From Bdellovibrio sp. KM01 (GTDB lineage: Bacteria; Bdellovibrionota; Bdellovibrionia; Bdellovibrionales; Bdellovibrionaceae), in the NCBI RefSeq assembly GCF_013752535.1, contig NZ_CP058348.1, forward strand, positions 806,001 to 870,000: a stretch of DNA of 64,000 bases, written 5' to 3'. This document shows positions 43,889 through 52,938 of the stretch, in pieces. Each line of letters starts with the position of its first letter. Position 1 is the stretch's first letter. A program made the position numbers and the translations under genes. Under the pieces are notes generated by a model. It saw nothing but the letters and a program-made list of their open reading frames with translations. It was not told the DNA's origin and searched no databases.

Positions 43889-46290
43889 AAATGCGCTTGA
43901 GTCCGAGTGGAGCTTTTTTTGGTGGTCGCTTTATCCAAGAGTTCAATTCGTTGCTGCAACTTTAAGTAACCTTGCCAAGGATCACTGCGCCGACGTTGAA
44001 GGTGGGCCAGGGCCTTTTTCAAATCATAGTAATCTCCGCCGGGAATCTTTTTTAGATCGCTCCAGGTGACAGGCATGGCGACGGCACTGATCGCACGAGC
44101 GCGAAGTGAATAAGGTGCAACCGCCGTGGCTCCTTGAGAGTTTCTAAGGTAGTCGACAAAAATGCGACCTTCGCGAATCTTTTTAGACATCTTTGAAACG
44201 AAAAGATCCGGATCTTGTTGTTCCATCTGTAAAGCCAAGGCGTGGGTAAAGCTGTTGATTTGATCAAACGTATAAATCGGGACGATAGGGACGTGGACGT
44301 GAACTCCTTTTCCGCCGCTCAGTTTGACGAAGCTTTTTAGGCCCAGTCCTTCCAAGAGCTTTTTAAGAGTGAAAGCCGAGTCCACGACGGTTTTCCAGTC
44401 GACACGTGGCCCGGGATCGAAATCTATAACGAATTGATCGGGCACGGCGGTTTCAGGGTGGCGGGAATTTGAACAATGAATTTCAAAAGCATTCATTTGT
44501 ACCAATGCCGCAAGCCCTGCATCGTCGTGAACACTCATGTAGGTGCCATAACCTCCGTGCTCTTTCATTTTCACCGGGGTCATGGATTCTGGGATCTTGG
44601 CTTGGTGTTTTTGAAAGAAGCACTGTTTGCCGGTGCCATTCGGGCAACGCACCAATGACAACGGACGGTCCGTGATGAGAGGCAAAATGTGTTCTGCTAC
44701 TTTGGCATAAAAATTTGCAACCTGACGTTTAGTGATTTTTTCTTTCGCGAACAGAATTTTGTCGGGACTGGAGATGGGCCATTCTTCACTGGATTTAAGT
44801 GCCATTGGCGTCTCCTTATTAATTTGTTTCGTAGGTTTGTCTTCACGCAGTCCATTAAAAACAGGGACGCGCAGGATTTCTTCATGGGTCCAATTGGAAA
44901 AAGTGATCTCGGCACTGTATTTGGGTTTTAACCAGTGGTAGTCGCGACCCTTAGGGGATTTGATATCAAAAGGAGATTGTTTGGTTTCCAGGGGCTTCAA
45001 AGTATTAAAGACGTCTCGCAAGGATTGTTGTGTAAATCCCGTGCCGACTTTACCCACGTATTGCAGTTTATCTTTCTTGTAAACTCCCAGAAGGAGCGCA
45101 CCAAAGTGATCGCGGCTGCCTTTTCCTAAAGTGTAGCCGCCGATAACGAACTCCTGTTGTTCGCTGCATTTTATTTTAAGCCAATTGGAATTTCGTTCGG
45201 ATCGATAAGTGCTGTTTCTTTTTTTGGAGATAATTCCTTCTAAGCCGTGCTTTTTGGCCTGAGCCAAAAGACTTTTCCCGGTGCCTTGGTATTCTTCGCT
45301 GTAGCGAATGCGGCCGGCAGATTTTTTAAATATTTTTATCAGTTCATCGCGACGTTGTTCCAAAGGTCGGGTGCGCAGATCCTTTCCATTGATAGCTAAC
45401 AGATCAAAGGCATAAAGATACATATTCTGGGCCCGGTTGCTTTTTAGGGCATTCTGTAAGAGTTGGAAATCGCTGCGACCGGAACTGTCAAGGATCACAA
45501 TTTCCCCGTCAATGACGGCACCTTCGACATCCAGCTTTTGCAGATCTCTTTCAATCACCGGAAATTTCGCCGTCCAGTCTTGTCCCGAGCGAGTGAAGAG
45601 TTTGACTTCGTCACCGTTTACGTGCGCTTGGATGCGATAGCCGTCGAATTTTAATTCGTGCAACCACTCTTTACCTTCAGGAGGCTCGTCGACTAGAAGA
45701 GCTAGTTCCGGAGTTACGAAGGGAAGCTTTGCGACCTTTCCCGATTTTCGGAAGGCTTTTTTTTTAACCGTTTTTTTGGCAGCTACGGGTTTGATATCCG
45801 GAACGGCTTCTGCAAAAGCGTCATCCTTTTTCATTAAGAGCCATTGGCTGCTGCGACCTGGAGTGCGGGTTCGCACTAAGTGAAAAACGCCTTTCAGTTT
45901 TTTTCCTTTCAGGGAAAATACGAGATGGCCTTTCTTAAACCCCTTGGCGGCGTCTTCTTCTGGCACCCAAGTACCTTTGTCCCAAATATAAACTTCACCA
46001 CCACCGTATTGATCTTCTGGAATAGTTCCCTGAAATGAACCATAGGAGAGAGGATGGTCTTCGGTTTCAACAGCCAGCCGTTTTGTGTGAGGGTCCATGC
46101 TGGGACCCTTAGGAACAGCCCAACTTTTTAGGACGCCCTCCCATTCCAAGCGAAAGTCCCAATGAAGATGGCTAGCGTGATGTTCCTGAACAACGAACGA
46201 TAGAGCTCCCTTGCCGGACTTCTTGATCTTGCCAGGAGGCTCCTTGGTGATCTTAAAATCGCGCTTTCGATTGTATTTCGCTAAACTCAT
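43885..46290 (-). CDS. ligD: Multifunctional ATP-dependent DNA ligase LigD
   Basis: An 801-residue end-joining ligase with three domains in order: phosphoesterase (1-160; HHASHLHWDFRLEWEG), ATP-dependent ligase (190-510; catalytic Lys214 in ELKFDGYRIQ; motif SWLKIKC-type NWLKIKCSEQQ), and primase-polymerase (515-795; LSGGKGVHVHVPI and DFDPG). The phosphoesterase trims 3' ends, the polymerase fills gaps with a preference for ribonucleotides, and the ligase seals. The ATG at 46290 has AGGAAG upstream; the in-frame GTG at 46296 lies inside that site. rnhB is coupled downstream and a small basic gene lies 15 nt upstream. Confidence 0.95.
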   Translation of the reverse strand: MSLAKYNRKRDFKITKEPPGKIKKSGKGALSFVVQEHHASHLHWDFRLEWEGVLKSWAVPKGPSMDPHTKRLAVETEDHPLSYGSFQGTIPEDQYGGGEVYIWDKGTWVPEEDAAKGFKKGHLVFSLKGKKLKGVFHLVRTRTPGRSSQWLLMKKDDAFAEAVPDIKPVAAKKTVKKKAFRKSGKVAKLPFVTPELALLVDEPPEGKEWLHELKFDGYRIQAHVNGDEVKLFTRSGQDWTAKFPVIERDLQKLDVEGAVIDGEIVILDSSGRSDFQLLQNALKSNRAQNMYLYAFDLLAINGKDLRTRPLEQRRDELIKIFKKSAGRIRYSEEYQGTGKSLLAQAKKHGLEGIISKKRNSTYRSERNSNWLKIKCSEQQEFVIGGYTLGKGSRDHFGALLLGVYKKDKLQYVGKVGTGFTQQSLRDVFNTLKPLETKQSPFDIKSPKGRDYHWLKPKYSAEITFSNWTHEEILRVPVFNGLREDKPTKQINKETPMALKSSEEWPISSPDKILFAKEKITKRQVANFYAKVAEHILPLITDRPLSLVRCPNGTGKQCFFQKHQAKIPESMTPVKMKEHGGYGTYMSVHDDAGLAALVQMNAFEIHCSNSRHPETAVPDQFVIDFDPGPRVDWKTVVDSAFTLKKLLEGLGLKSFVKLSGGKGVHVHVPIVPIYTFDQINSFTHALALQMEQQDPDLFVSKMSKKIREGRIFVDYLRNSQGATAVAPYSLRARAISAVAMPVTWSDLKKIPGGDYYDLKKALAHLQRRRSDPWQGYLKLQQRIELLDKATTKKSSTRTQAHL

Positions 46291-46305
46291 CTTCACTTCC
46301 TGTTT

Positions 46306-46479
46306 TCAATACATGGACGGAGTGCTGCGGCTGCGAGGAGATTCTACTGAATCATCATAGGGAATATCCGCTGACGTTTCTTGATCCCAATGGCGTTGGG
46401 GTCGCTTCACAGTGTCCTTGGAATTTTTCGAAGAGGACTTCTGGGAAGTTTTTGATGGTTTTTTATTTTTATGAGCCAT
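46306..46479 (-). CDS. Small basic protein upstream of ligD
   Basis: A 57-residue protein too short for usual cut-offs. It has a strong AAGGAGG site upstream of the ATG at 46479 and ends in TGA at 46306, 15 nt before ligD. The first 30 residues are basic (Lys, Ser, Arg, such as MAHKNKKPSKTSQKSSSKNS), the next contain acidic DDSVES and a final SRSRSTPSMY-like end. It looks disordered and nucleic-acid-binding. It is cotranscribed with ligD-rnhB by layout. No family is recognised. Confidence 0.7.
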   Translation of the reverse strand: MAHKNKKPSKTSQKSSSKNSKDTVKRPQRHWDQETSADIPYDDSVESPRSRSTPSMY

Positions 46480-46585
46480 GGCTCCTCCTTGAATTTATAT
46501 TTTCCGCCTGATTTCCTAGCTCGTAAACGTCCTATGTCATTGATCAATAAGCAGCTCGTCTTGACTTGCGCGAGCTCTGGCCGCG

Positions 46586-48481
46586 ATGATGACTTTTATG
46601 AAACCTTTCGCAAGTATTAAGCAGGCTGAAGAATACATCCTCGCTAAAGCAGACAAAGAATTGCGATTTGCCATTCCCTTGGGCTTAGGCAAACCGAATC
46701 AGTTGGTAAATGCTCTTTATAAGCGCGCAAAACAGCAAAAAGATTTGAGGCTGACATTTTTTACCGCGTTGTCTTTGGATATTCCCCAAGCGAAAACAGA
46801 GTTGGAATCACGCTTTACCGGTCCCTTTTTTTCCCGACACTTTGGTGACGATTATCCTCGCTTGGAGTATTTGCAGGATCTCCACAAAAATCAGGTGCCC
46901 GAAAACATCTCTTTGCATGAATTTTACTTTCAAGCGGGCACGACTTTGGAAAATCTCCATGCACAAAGCAATTACATCAGTCTGAACTACACCCACGTCG
47001 CGCAAAGAATTTTGGAAATGAATTTAGATGGCGTGATCCAGTTAATCGCAAAGTCAAAGGATGGACGTTACAGCTTAAGTTGCAATCCGGATCTGACCTT
47101 GGATGTCGTGGATCTTTATAGTGCCAAAGGTAAACCCTTCATGGTGATCGGGGTGGTTCATCCTGATCTTCCATTTTTGGGTGGCGATGCCGAGGTGCCA
47201 GCAGATTTTTTTGAAGGTATTGTCGAATCCCCAGAGGTTCGCCATCAATTGTTTGCTCCGCCAAAAAATGCCATTGATGATATCGAGCACATGATTGCGC
47301 TTCATGCCAGTCGCTTGATTAAAGATGATGGGACACTTCAAATCGGAATTGGTTCTCTGTCGGATGCTTTGACGACCTCGGCTTTGCTGCGTCATCAAAA
47401 TAACTCCCTCTACCAAGAAGTCCTGAGAGAGCTGGATCGGAAATTTACTCCCCCATCTTCTGCGGATATTCATGATGGAGTATTTACCAAAGGTCTTTAC
47501 GGAACCAGTGAAATGATTATGGATGGCTTCATGCATCTGCGCAAGGCGGGGATTCTGAATCGCTCGGTTCAGGATCACGAGGAAAAGGCTCTTCGTTACT
47601 TGCATGGCGCATTCTTTTTAGGATCTAAGTCTTTTTATCGTTGGTTAAGGGAACTTTCGGATAAAGACTTTGACGGGCTTTCCATGACCCGAGTTTCCAA
47701 GGTGAATGATTTATATGATCCGCATGAATTGGCTTTGCGTAAGCAGCGCAAAAACGCCCGTTTCTTCAATACTTGTATGCAAATGAGCCTTTTAGGTGGA
47801 GCTGCTTCCGAAACGTTGGATAACGGCAATGTCGTTAGCGGGGTCGGTGGTCAATACAATTTCGTGGCGATGTCTCACGAGTTGCCGGATTCGTATTCAG
47901 TTTTGATGATGAAAAGTGTCAGGGAAAAGAAGGGGCGACGGGTGTCCAACATCATTTGGAATCCACCGCAATTGACGATTTCTCGGCATTTGCGCGACGT
48001 CGTCATTACCGAATACGGGATCGCATTCCTGAAGGGGCAGAGTGATTCTGAATGCATTAAACGTCTGATTATGATTGCCGATGCTCAATTTCAAGACGAG
48101 CTTTTGACGGCAGCTCAGAAGAATAAGAAAATAGATCCGCATTGGAAAGTTCCACCAGGTGCGAGAAACAATACGCCGGAAAATCTGCAGGAGTTCGCAA
48201 GCTTTGCCAAAGCCAAGGGGCTATTTAACGTGTTTCCGTTTGGTAGCGATTTTACTCAGGTCGAAGAAAAGCTGCAGGGTGCGCTATTAAACTTAAAAGA
48301 AAAGACCAAGCTCGAGTTGATTAAGTCGTTGCTGACAGGATTTAGTGTGCCCAAAGAAGGATATGCACAAGAACTGGAGCGAATGAATTTATTCAAACCC
48401 CAGTCCGTGCAGGAACTTCTGTTTCAAAAAGTATTATTGGGCTCATTTAAGGAGCTTGTTCGTCGCTATCCTCTTCAATAG
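46586..48481 (+). CDS. Acetyl-CoA hydrolase/transferase family protein
   Basis: A 631-residue CoA-transferase-like enzyme. Residues about 230-300 hold LIKDDGTLQIGIGSLSDALT and the C-terminal region has NVVSGVGGQYNFVAMSHEL, SRHLRDVVITEYGIAFLKG and GVPPGARNNTPENL-like segments typical of acetyl-CoA hydrolase/transferase C-terminal domains. These enzymes move CoA between acetate and other acyl groups. Start choice is uncertain because no clear ribosome binding site is seen before the ATGATG. The last 35 nt overlap the convergent CsbD-like gene. Confidence 0.85.
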   Translation: MMTFMKPFASIKQAEEYILAKADKELRFAIPLGLGKPNQLVNALYKRAKQQKDLRLTFFTALSLDIPQAKTELESRFTGPFFSRHFGDDYPRLEYLQDLHKNQVPENISLHEFYFQAGTTLENLHAQSNYISLNYTHVAQRILEMNLDGVIQLIAKSKDGRYSLSCNPDLTLDVVDLYSAKGKPFMVIGVVHPDLPFLGGDAEVPADFFEGIVESPEVRHQLFAPPKNAIDDIEHMIALHASRLIKDDGTLQIGIGSLSDALTTSALLRHQNNSLYQEVLRELDRKFTPPSSADIHDGVFTKGLYGTSEMIMDGFMHLRKAGILNRSVQDHEEKALRYLHGAFFLGSKSFYRWLRELSDKDFDGLSMTRVSKVNDLYDPHELALRKQRKNARFFNTCMQMSLLGGAASETLDNGNVVSGVGGQYNFVAMSHELPDSYSVLMMKSVREKKGRRVSNIIWNPPQLTISRHLRDVVITEYGIAFLKGQSDSECIKRLIMIADAQFQDELLTAAQKNKKIDPHWKVPPGARNNTPENLQEFASFAKAKGLFNVFPFGSDFTQVEEKLQGALLNLKEKTKLELIKSLLTGFSVPKEGYAQELERMNLFKPQSVQELLFQKVLLGSFKELVRRYPLQ

Positions 48482-48782
48482 TTCCGGAATCTTGAGTACC
48501 GGCTTTTTGAGATGGGTCTGACGAAGGCGAGCGTTTCCACGAAGTACCAGCGTCCATGGTTGTTTCGGTGCCACATCGGGCAATAATGTCATCCAGGCGC
48601 TGTTCTGTTTCTTCATGAGTCAGACCTGTTTTCAATGAAACTAAATCAGTCAACGAATCGAAGTCGTGATCGATGCGATTCAGATCAGATTCGTTAAGCG
48701 CAGCCCATTTTTTACGGACTTCCTTGGTGACCTGATTCCAGTTTTGTTCGGTTAGTTGGTGATCTGTATGTGGTTGTGCCAT
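48447..48782 (-). CDS. CsbD-like stress protein
   Basis: A 111-residue hydrophilic protein. The first 70 residues resemble the CsbD/YjbJ fold: WNQVTKEVRKKWAALNESDL then GLTHEETEQRLDDI. The C-terminal 40 residues are Ser/Thr/Asp-rich and disordered. CsbD proteins are small stress-induced proteins of unknown mechanism. GGAGGA stands before the ATG. A DUF883 stress protein is encoded next to it upstream. The 3' end overlaps the acetyl-CoA hydrolase gene. Confidence 0.7.
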   Translation of the reverse strand: MAQPHTDHQLTEQNWNQVTKEVRKKWAALNESDLNRIDHDFDSLTDLVSLKTGLTHEETEQRLDDIIARCGTETTMDAGTSWKRSPSSDPSQKAGTQDSGTIEEDSDEQAP

Positions 48783-48806
48783 ACCATCCTCCTCTGATGT
48801 AAAAAC

Positions 48807-48831
48807 AAAAAAGGGCGGAGTGCATCCGCCC
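48807..48831 (-). terminator. Terminator of the DUF883 gene
   Basis: GGGCGGA (48813-48819) pairs with TCCGCCC (48825-48831). Read on the minus strand it is followed by T6 and GTTTTT, so it ends the DUF883 gene. Confidence 0.88.
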
Positions 48832-48837
48832 AGTTTC

Positions 48838-49131
48838 TTAGTGACGACGACGTGCGATCAAGCCCGCCACAAATCCCACAGCGCAAGCGCCTAGGACTGT
48901 TGCGAGTGGATGATCCTTCACCCAGTCTTCGGAAGTTTCCAAAGCGTCTTGAGCTTTGGTTTTGATAGTTTCATAGCGATCGCCCCACTCACTTCTTAAC
49001 TCAGATTTCGCTTCGTTGATCTGGGATTTCACTTCGGATTTTGCATCTCCGTAAATGCTTTTACCTGTTTCAACTGCTTGTCTGCCAGTGGATTTGATAT
49101 CATTCATAAGGTCTCTTGATGTTTCAGCCAT
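48838..49131 (-). CDS. DUF883 (YqjD/ElaB) family membrane protein
   Basis: A 97-residue protein with a helical coiled coil (residues 1-70, rich in Glu, Lys, Ser) and one C-terminal membrane segment DHPLATVLGACAVGFVAGL followed by IARRRH. This matches YqjD/ElaB proteins, which in E. coli bind inactive ribosomes at the membrane. AAGGAGG precedes the ATG at 49131. Confidence 0.88.
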   Translation of the reverse strand: MAETSRDLMNDIKSTGRQAVETGKSIYGDAKSEVKSQINEAKSELRSEWGDRYETIKTKAQDALETSEDWVKDHPLATVLGACAVGFVAGLIARRRH

Positions 49132-49262
49132 TGCACCCTCCTTGGTAAACGATTAGGCCTTGTTGCTATGATTATCACTTTTCTAAGTAAGAGCTAGTAA
49201 ACCTTGAGTGAATTGTTAGGGTTCATAAACTGGACTCATTCATAGCCCAGTGTTGATTAACG

Positions 49263-50090
49263 TCACTCTAAAACAGGATTCCATTTGTCGGCTTCTTTGG
49301 GGGCTTCACCCACCAAAGCGAAAGTAGTTCCTGGCTTGGCTTTCGGGCCCGCATTCGTTGGTGTCGCCAGTTCAATCCCACCACGCAAAAGTGCATCTAC
49401 GGAATTCATTTTTACAAAAGAATTGAATAGTCCTAACTTTGCCTGGAATCCAGCCTTGCGCCAAAATACTGTGTTGGTCCGCACCAGACGCGCATACTCC
49501 CACGGAACACGAAAGTGAACGCTGATAGTTTGCCCGGTTTTCGAAAGAGCCACTTTCGTGACGGAGCCCACATTCATGCCGCGATAGAAAATCGTATCGC
49601 CGTCACTGACGGAATCCAGATTTCGCGTTTCCAGTTTAAACAATGCAGTCTCTTCCAGAGGATTTTTTAATTCCGTCCCAGATCTGCCGACGAATTTTTT
49701 AGTTCTGCTGCCAGTACCTGGAACTGCGGAAATATAACTTCCCTCCACCAGGGTATCCAGGCCGCGAATTTCTTCGAAGCTGATGCGGGGACTTTCCAGC
49801 CAATATTTGGTTCCTTCATTCGCAAAATCAGACGCAAATTTTTCCAGACGGGCATGGACCTCAACACTTTTCTGATCATCAGAAATGCGTACGCTTGTGA
49901 CCACTCCGACGCGCACACCACGAAAGCGGATCTCGGTTTTGTCGGGACGAATGCGCGTGCCTTCTTCAAAGGTGATGGTCACTTCGGGACCGCGATGCTG
50001 ATAGAATTCCAACAGTAAGTATCCAGACAGGATGACAGCAAAAAGCGGAAATAACCAAACGAACCAAGTAGCTTTAAGATTTTTCATCAT
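49263..50090 (-). CDS. PqiB-type MCE-domain protein (short)
   Basis: A 275-residue protein with one N-terminal membrane helix (residues about 8-27) and two MCE domains (about 35-125 and 150-245). PqiB proteins usually have three MCE domains and over 500 residues, so this is a shortened form. Typical segments are GTRIRPDKTEIRFRGVRVG and DTIFYRGMNVGSVTKVAL. MCE proteins form tubes for lipid transport between membranes. The start at 50090 (or the next ATG, 50087) lies inside pqiA; overlap of 17 nt shows coupling. Confidence 0.85.
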   Translation of the reverse strand: MMKNLKATWFVWLFPLFAVILSGYLLLEFYQHRGPEVTITFEEGTRIRPDKTEIRFRGVRVGVVTSVRISDDQKSVEVHARLEKFASDFANEGTKYWLESPRISFEEIRGLDTLVEGSYISAVPGTGSRTKKFVGRSGTELKNPLEETALFKLETRNLDSVSDGDTIFYRGMNVGSVTKVALSKTGQTISVHFRVPWEYARLVRTNTVFWRKAGFQAKLGLFNSFVKMNSVDALLRGGIELATPTNAGPKAKPGTTFALVGEAPKEADKWNPVLE

Positions 50091-50682
50091 ACGAATCGTT
50101 CCATATTGTTGAAGGATCAAAGTAGGCGGAAGAAATCATTGTAAAGATCACCACAAGTGCAAACATCCAAGAGCCGAGGCCAGGTTCAGCATGAGCCCAG
50201 GGCCCCATTTTCATGATCGCTACCAGCACGGCTAAAAGATAAATATCCAGCATTGACCAGCGTCCAATGGCTTCCACCGTATTATACAAACGCGTTCGGA
50301 ACTTTCGGTGAGCAGAGCTTTTTGCAGTCAATCCCAGATAAAATAAAATCAAAAGTTTCGCGAGTGGAATAACCATGCTGGCCAGGAATATGATGGCGGC
50401 AATGCCCCAGGAACCAGTGTCACTCATCGTGACAATTCCTTCCCAGATCGTTGCTGTATTTTTGTTTCCATAGACCTCTAAGGTCATGAACGGAAATATA
50501 TTGGCGGGAATATAAAGAATTAATGCAGATAAAGCGAATGCCAGACTTACTTCTGGAGAAGAAAATATAGCAAGACGATTCATGGTCCCGCATTGTTCGC
50601 AAATGACGAAGTGCTCTTTCCCAGAAGTGGGAAGAGGCTCACCACAAATTTTACAACGTTCTTCTCTATTGGAGGTAGACAT
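50074..50682 (-). CDS. PqiA-type membrane protein
   Basis: A 202-residue protein with an N-terminal zinc ribbon (CKICGEP and CEQCGTMNR) and four membrane helices, the PqiA domain. IPANIFPFMTLEVYG and SMLDIYLLAVLVAI are family blocks. E. coli PqiA has two such units; this has one. PqiA acts with PqiB in envelope lipid transport and is linked to membrane stress. AGAGGTGA precedes the ATG. Confidence 0.88.
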   Translation of the reverse strand: MSTSNREERCKICGEPLPTSGKEHFVICEQCGTMNRLAIFSSPEVSLAFALSALILYIPANIFPFMTLEVYGNKNTATIWEGIVTMSDTGSWGIAAIIFLASMVIPLAKLLILFYLGLTAKSSAHRKFRTRLYNTVEAIGRWSMLDIYLLAVLVAIMKMGPWAHAEPGLGSWMFALVVIFTMISSAYFDPSTIWNDSYDEKS

Positions 50683-50695
50683 CAGTCACCTCTCT

Positions 50696-51742
50696 TCAAT
50701 GCAACTGATCTGTTTGTGGTGGTATTTCGTTGTTTTGTTCAGCCGCCCGGTCTCCCATGGAGGTCAGGAAGGATGGTGATATGAAGGACTCAGCATCCTT
50801 TCCGTCTTTAGTCGTTCTGATATCTTCCGTAGGATTGGGAAGCAGGAGATTCGCTAAAGATCCCAGGTCTGCATAAAAGCCAGGGAAGTGGGCGTTCACT
50901 AGAGATCCCAATTTGGAAGTCAGAGTGACGCTGATTTCAGCTTGTCCTGTTTTGGTCGCGGCTACGATTCGTTTTGCGGCTTTTTCGGCACTGATAGTGA
51001 TGAGTGGGGCCGAGGCCATTAGGGAGAACCACGCGTGTTCTTTCTTAAATTGCCCCTTCACTCGTGCATTCCGGGCAGAACCCGTACGCATCAGGCCTGG
51101 GCAAACGGTCGTTACATAGATTCCCTTTTTCATTAACTCCAGTCTTAGACTTTGCGAATATCCGCGCAGAGCAAATTTCCCTGTGCAATAGGCCGCATGA
51201 TGGGGCACAGGAAGCAATCCGCCCACTGAAGAAATATTCACGATGCGAGCACCGACTTTAAGATGAGGCAGGCAAGCCCGGTTCATATAGAACGGAGCCC
51301 AGAAATGGGTGTCCAGAGAATCTTCGAAATCTTTTTTTGTGGTATTTTCAAACGGAGCGGTCGAGATGACTCCGGCATTGTTAACGACCACGTCAATCTG
51401 TCCAAATGTTTTCATGACTTCACTGATTGCGTTGTCCACTTGATTTGGCTTTGTGCAATCGCACTCCAGGATCAAAACACTGGCACCCGGCACCGCGAGC
51501 TCGACAATTTTCTGACCGCGCTCCAGTTCTGCCTTGTCGCGGGCGAGGAGAGCCAGTGAGGCTCCCTGGCGGGCAAACTCTTTAGCCATCACCAATCCTA
51601 ATCCCCGTGAGCCGCCGGAGATCACCACCACTGAGTTTTTAAGAGAGCGATAGCGCAATTGATCGCGAATCACCGAGTAACCATATCCAGCTAAGAGTCC
51701 CAAGCCGATGTTTCTGAAGAGTGTTCGTGTAAATGAGCTCAT
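50696..51742 (-). CDS. Short-chain dehydrogenase/reductase
   Basis: A 348-residue SDR. Cofactor loop VVISGGSRGLGLVMA (TGxxxGxG type) begins at about residue 38, the catalytic Ser is in ISSVGG and Tyr-x-x-x-Lys is YCTGK. The N-terminal 30 residues contain a hydrophobic stretch that may anchor it to the membrane. A C-terminal 60-residue tail is extra. Its stop is 13 nt before pqiA, so it is the first gene of the SDR-pqiA-pqiB operon. The substrate is unknown; a lipid is plausible. Confidence 0.88.
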   Translation of the reverse strand: MSSFTRTLFRNIGLGLLAGYGYSVIRDQLRYRSLKNSVVVISGGSRGLGLVMAKEFARQGASLALLARDKAELERGQKIVELAVPGASVLILECDCTKPNQVDNAISEVMKTFGQIDVVVNNAGVISTAPFENTTKKDFEDSLDTHFWAPFYMNRACLPHLKVGARIVNISSVGGLLPVPHHAAYCTGKFALRGYSQSLRLELMKKGIYVTTVCPGLMRTGSARNARVKGQFKKEHAWFSLMASAPLITISAEKAAKRIVAATKTGQAEISVTLTSKLGSLVNAHFPGFYADLGSLANLLLPNPTEDIRTTKDGKDAESFISPSFLTSMGDRAAEQNNEIPPQTDQLH

Positions 51743-51822
51743 GGATTACCTCTCTTCCCTGTTCTTTATAATGTCATTTTAGAGGAAGGGTGAAGGTCTC
51801 CGCAGAGCCAGTGTCATAAAGC

Positions 51823-51854
51823 AAAAAAGCCCCCGCATCCTAAGACACGGGGGC
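51823..51854 (-). terminator. Terminator of the minus-strand lipoprotein gene
   Basis: GCCCCCG (51829-51835) pairs with CGGGGGC (51848-51854). On the minus strand it is followed by TTTTTT. It lies 26 nt past the stop of the lipoprotein gene at 51880. Confidence 0.88.
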
Positions 51855-51879
51855 TGTGTTGTTTGTCAGATTTTATGAT

Positions 51880-52842
51880 TTAGATTTTTGACAAGAAGGA
51901 TCCCAACAAAGAACTTACGATAGAAGTGACTACAGAGGCTGTTGGTGAGGTTGCTCCAGCGATTTTGATACCCCCCATAAGTGCCGTCAAAAGTGTTTTC
52001 GCCAAAGTTGATGAGCCTGAACCGCTGCCCACGATCGCGCCCAAGCCAGAATTAGATCCAGAAGTAAAAGCGGCAATCAAGTTTTGCAGAGTCGTCGATG
52101 CATTGTTTGAAGAGCCCAATTGGGTGATCAATTGATTCAATCCTGGCAATGAACCAGAACCCAAGCTGCTAAGGATGGTTTGCAACACAGTTGAAGAGTT
52201 GCCCAATTTACCTAAACCTAATACCGAACCCTTTGCAAGGCTCTCGATAACAGTAGCAAGGCTGCTGACATCAAAATCTTTACCGCTCAGTTTACCAATA
52301 AGCGCTTGGATGATGGTGTTAGCTGCGGTTGCCTGGCTACCCGAAGAAACTCCAGCCAGCTTAAGATTAGCAAACAAAGCCGAAGTCACCGTTTGAATAA
52401 GGTTAGTGGAAACTTCGTCTTGGGAAAGATTCACAAGAGAGTTCAAAGTGCTGTCGCCGATCAAAGCCAAAAGATTCGACTTTTTAACGAGGTCCGCAAT
52501 ATTCAAAGTACCAACACCTGTTGTTGCTCCTTGAATGATAACGGGGATGATGGCCGCAAGGTCGTTGCTTTTACCCAGGTTAGCAGATTCCAACGCCATT
52601 TGTGCGCTGGCCACGATCGCATTGATTTGCGATGCAGAGAGCTTGCTTGTCGTTTGGATTGCCAGTTGTTCATTTAGATCACTTAGCATGGCCTGAGAAG
52701 CCATTTTAGGTTCAGACACAGTCGGTGCGCTTAGCGAAGATGAGTCATCGGTAGAGGAACGTTCAGCAGTTTGAAAGTTACTGCCACAACCTATCAAGCT
52801 TGTTGTTAGGGTGAGTGCTAGTAACGAAGTAAGTAGTTTCAT
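51880..52842 (-). CDS. Lipoprotein of unknown function
   Basis: A 320-residue lipoprotein with a lipobox LIGC (Cys19) after a clear signal. The mature protein is rich in Ser, Leu, Ala and Gly and helical, with regularly spaced segments such as GNSSTVLQTILSSLGSG, LGSSNNASTTLQNLIAAF and GSGSSTLAKTLLTALMGG. It looks like repeated amphipathic helices. No catalytic motif is seen and no family is recognised. GGAGG precedes the ATG. Confidence 0.78.
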   Translation of the reverse strand: MKLLTSLLALTLTTSLIGCGSNFQTAERSSTDDSSSLSAPTVSEPKMASQAMLSDLNEQLAIQTTSKLSASQINAIVASAQMALESANLGKSNDLAAIIPVIIQGATTGVGTLNIADLVKKSNLLALIGDSTLNSLVNLSQDEVSTNLIQTVTSALFANLKLAGVSSGSQATAANTIIQALIGKLSGKDFDVSSLATVIESLAKGSVLGLGKLGNSSTVLQTILSSLGSGSLPGLNQLITQLGSSNNASTTLQNLIAAFTSGSNSGLGAIVGSGSGSSTLAKTLLTALMGGIKIAGATSPTASVVTSIVSSLLGSFLSKI

Positions 52843-52938
52843 TTTTCCTCCGGTTATTCGGTCCTGAAACAGAATAGTGGGGATCGCCGAAAATAAAAAT
52901 GGGGGGCAGGCCGGAAAAATGGTCCTGTAAAATCTGGC

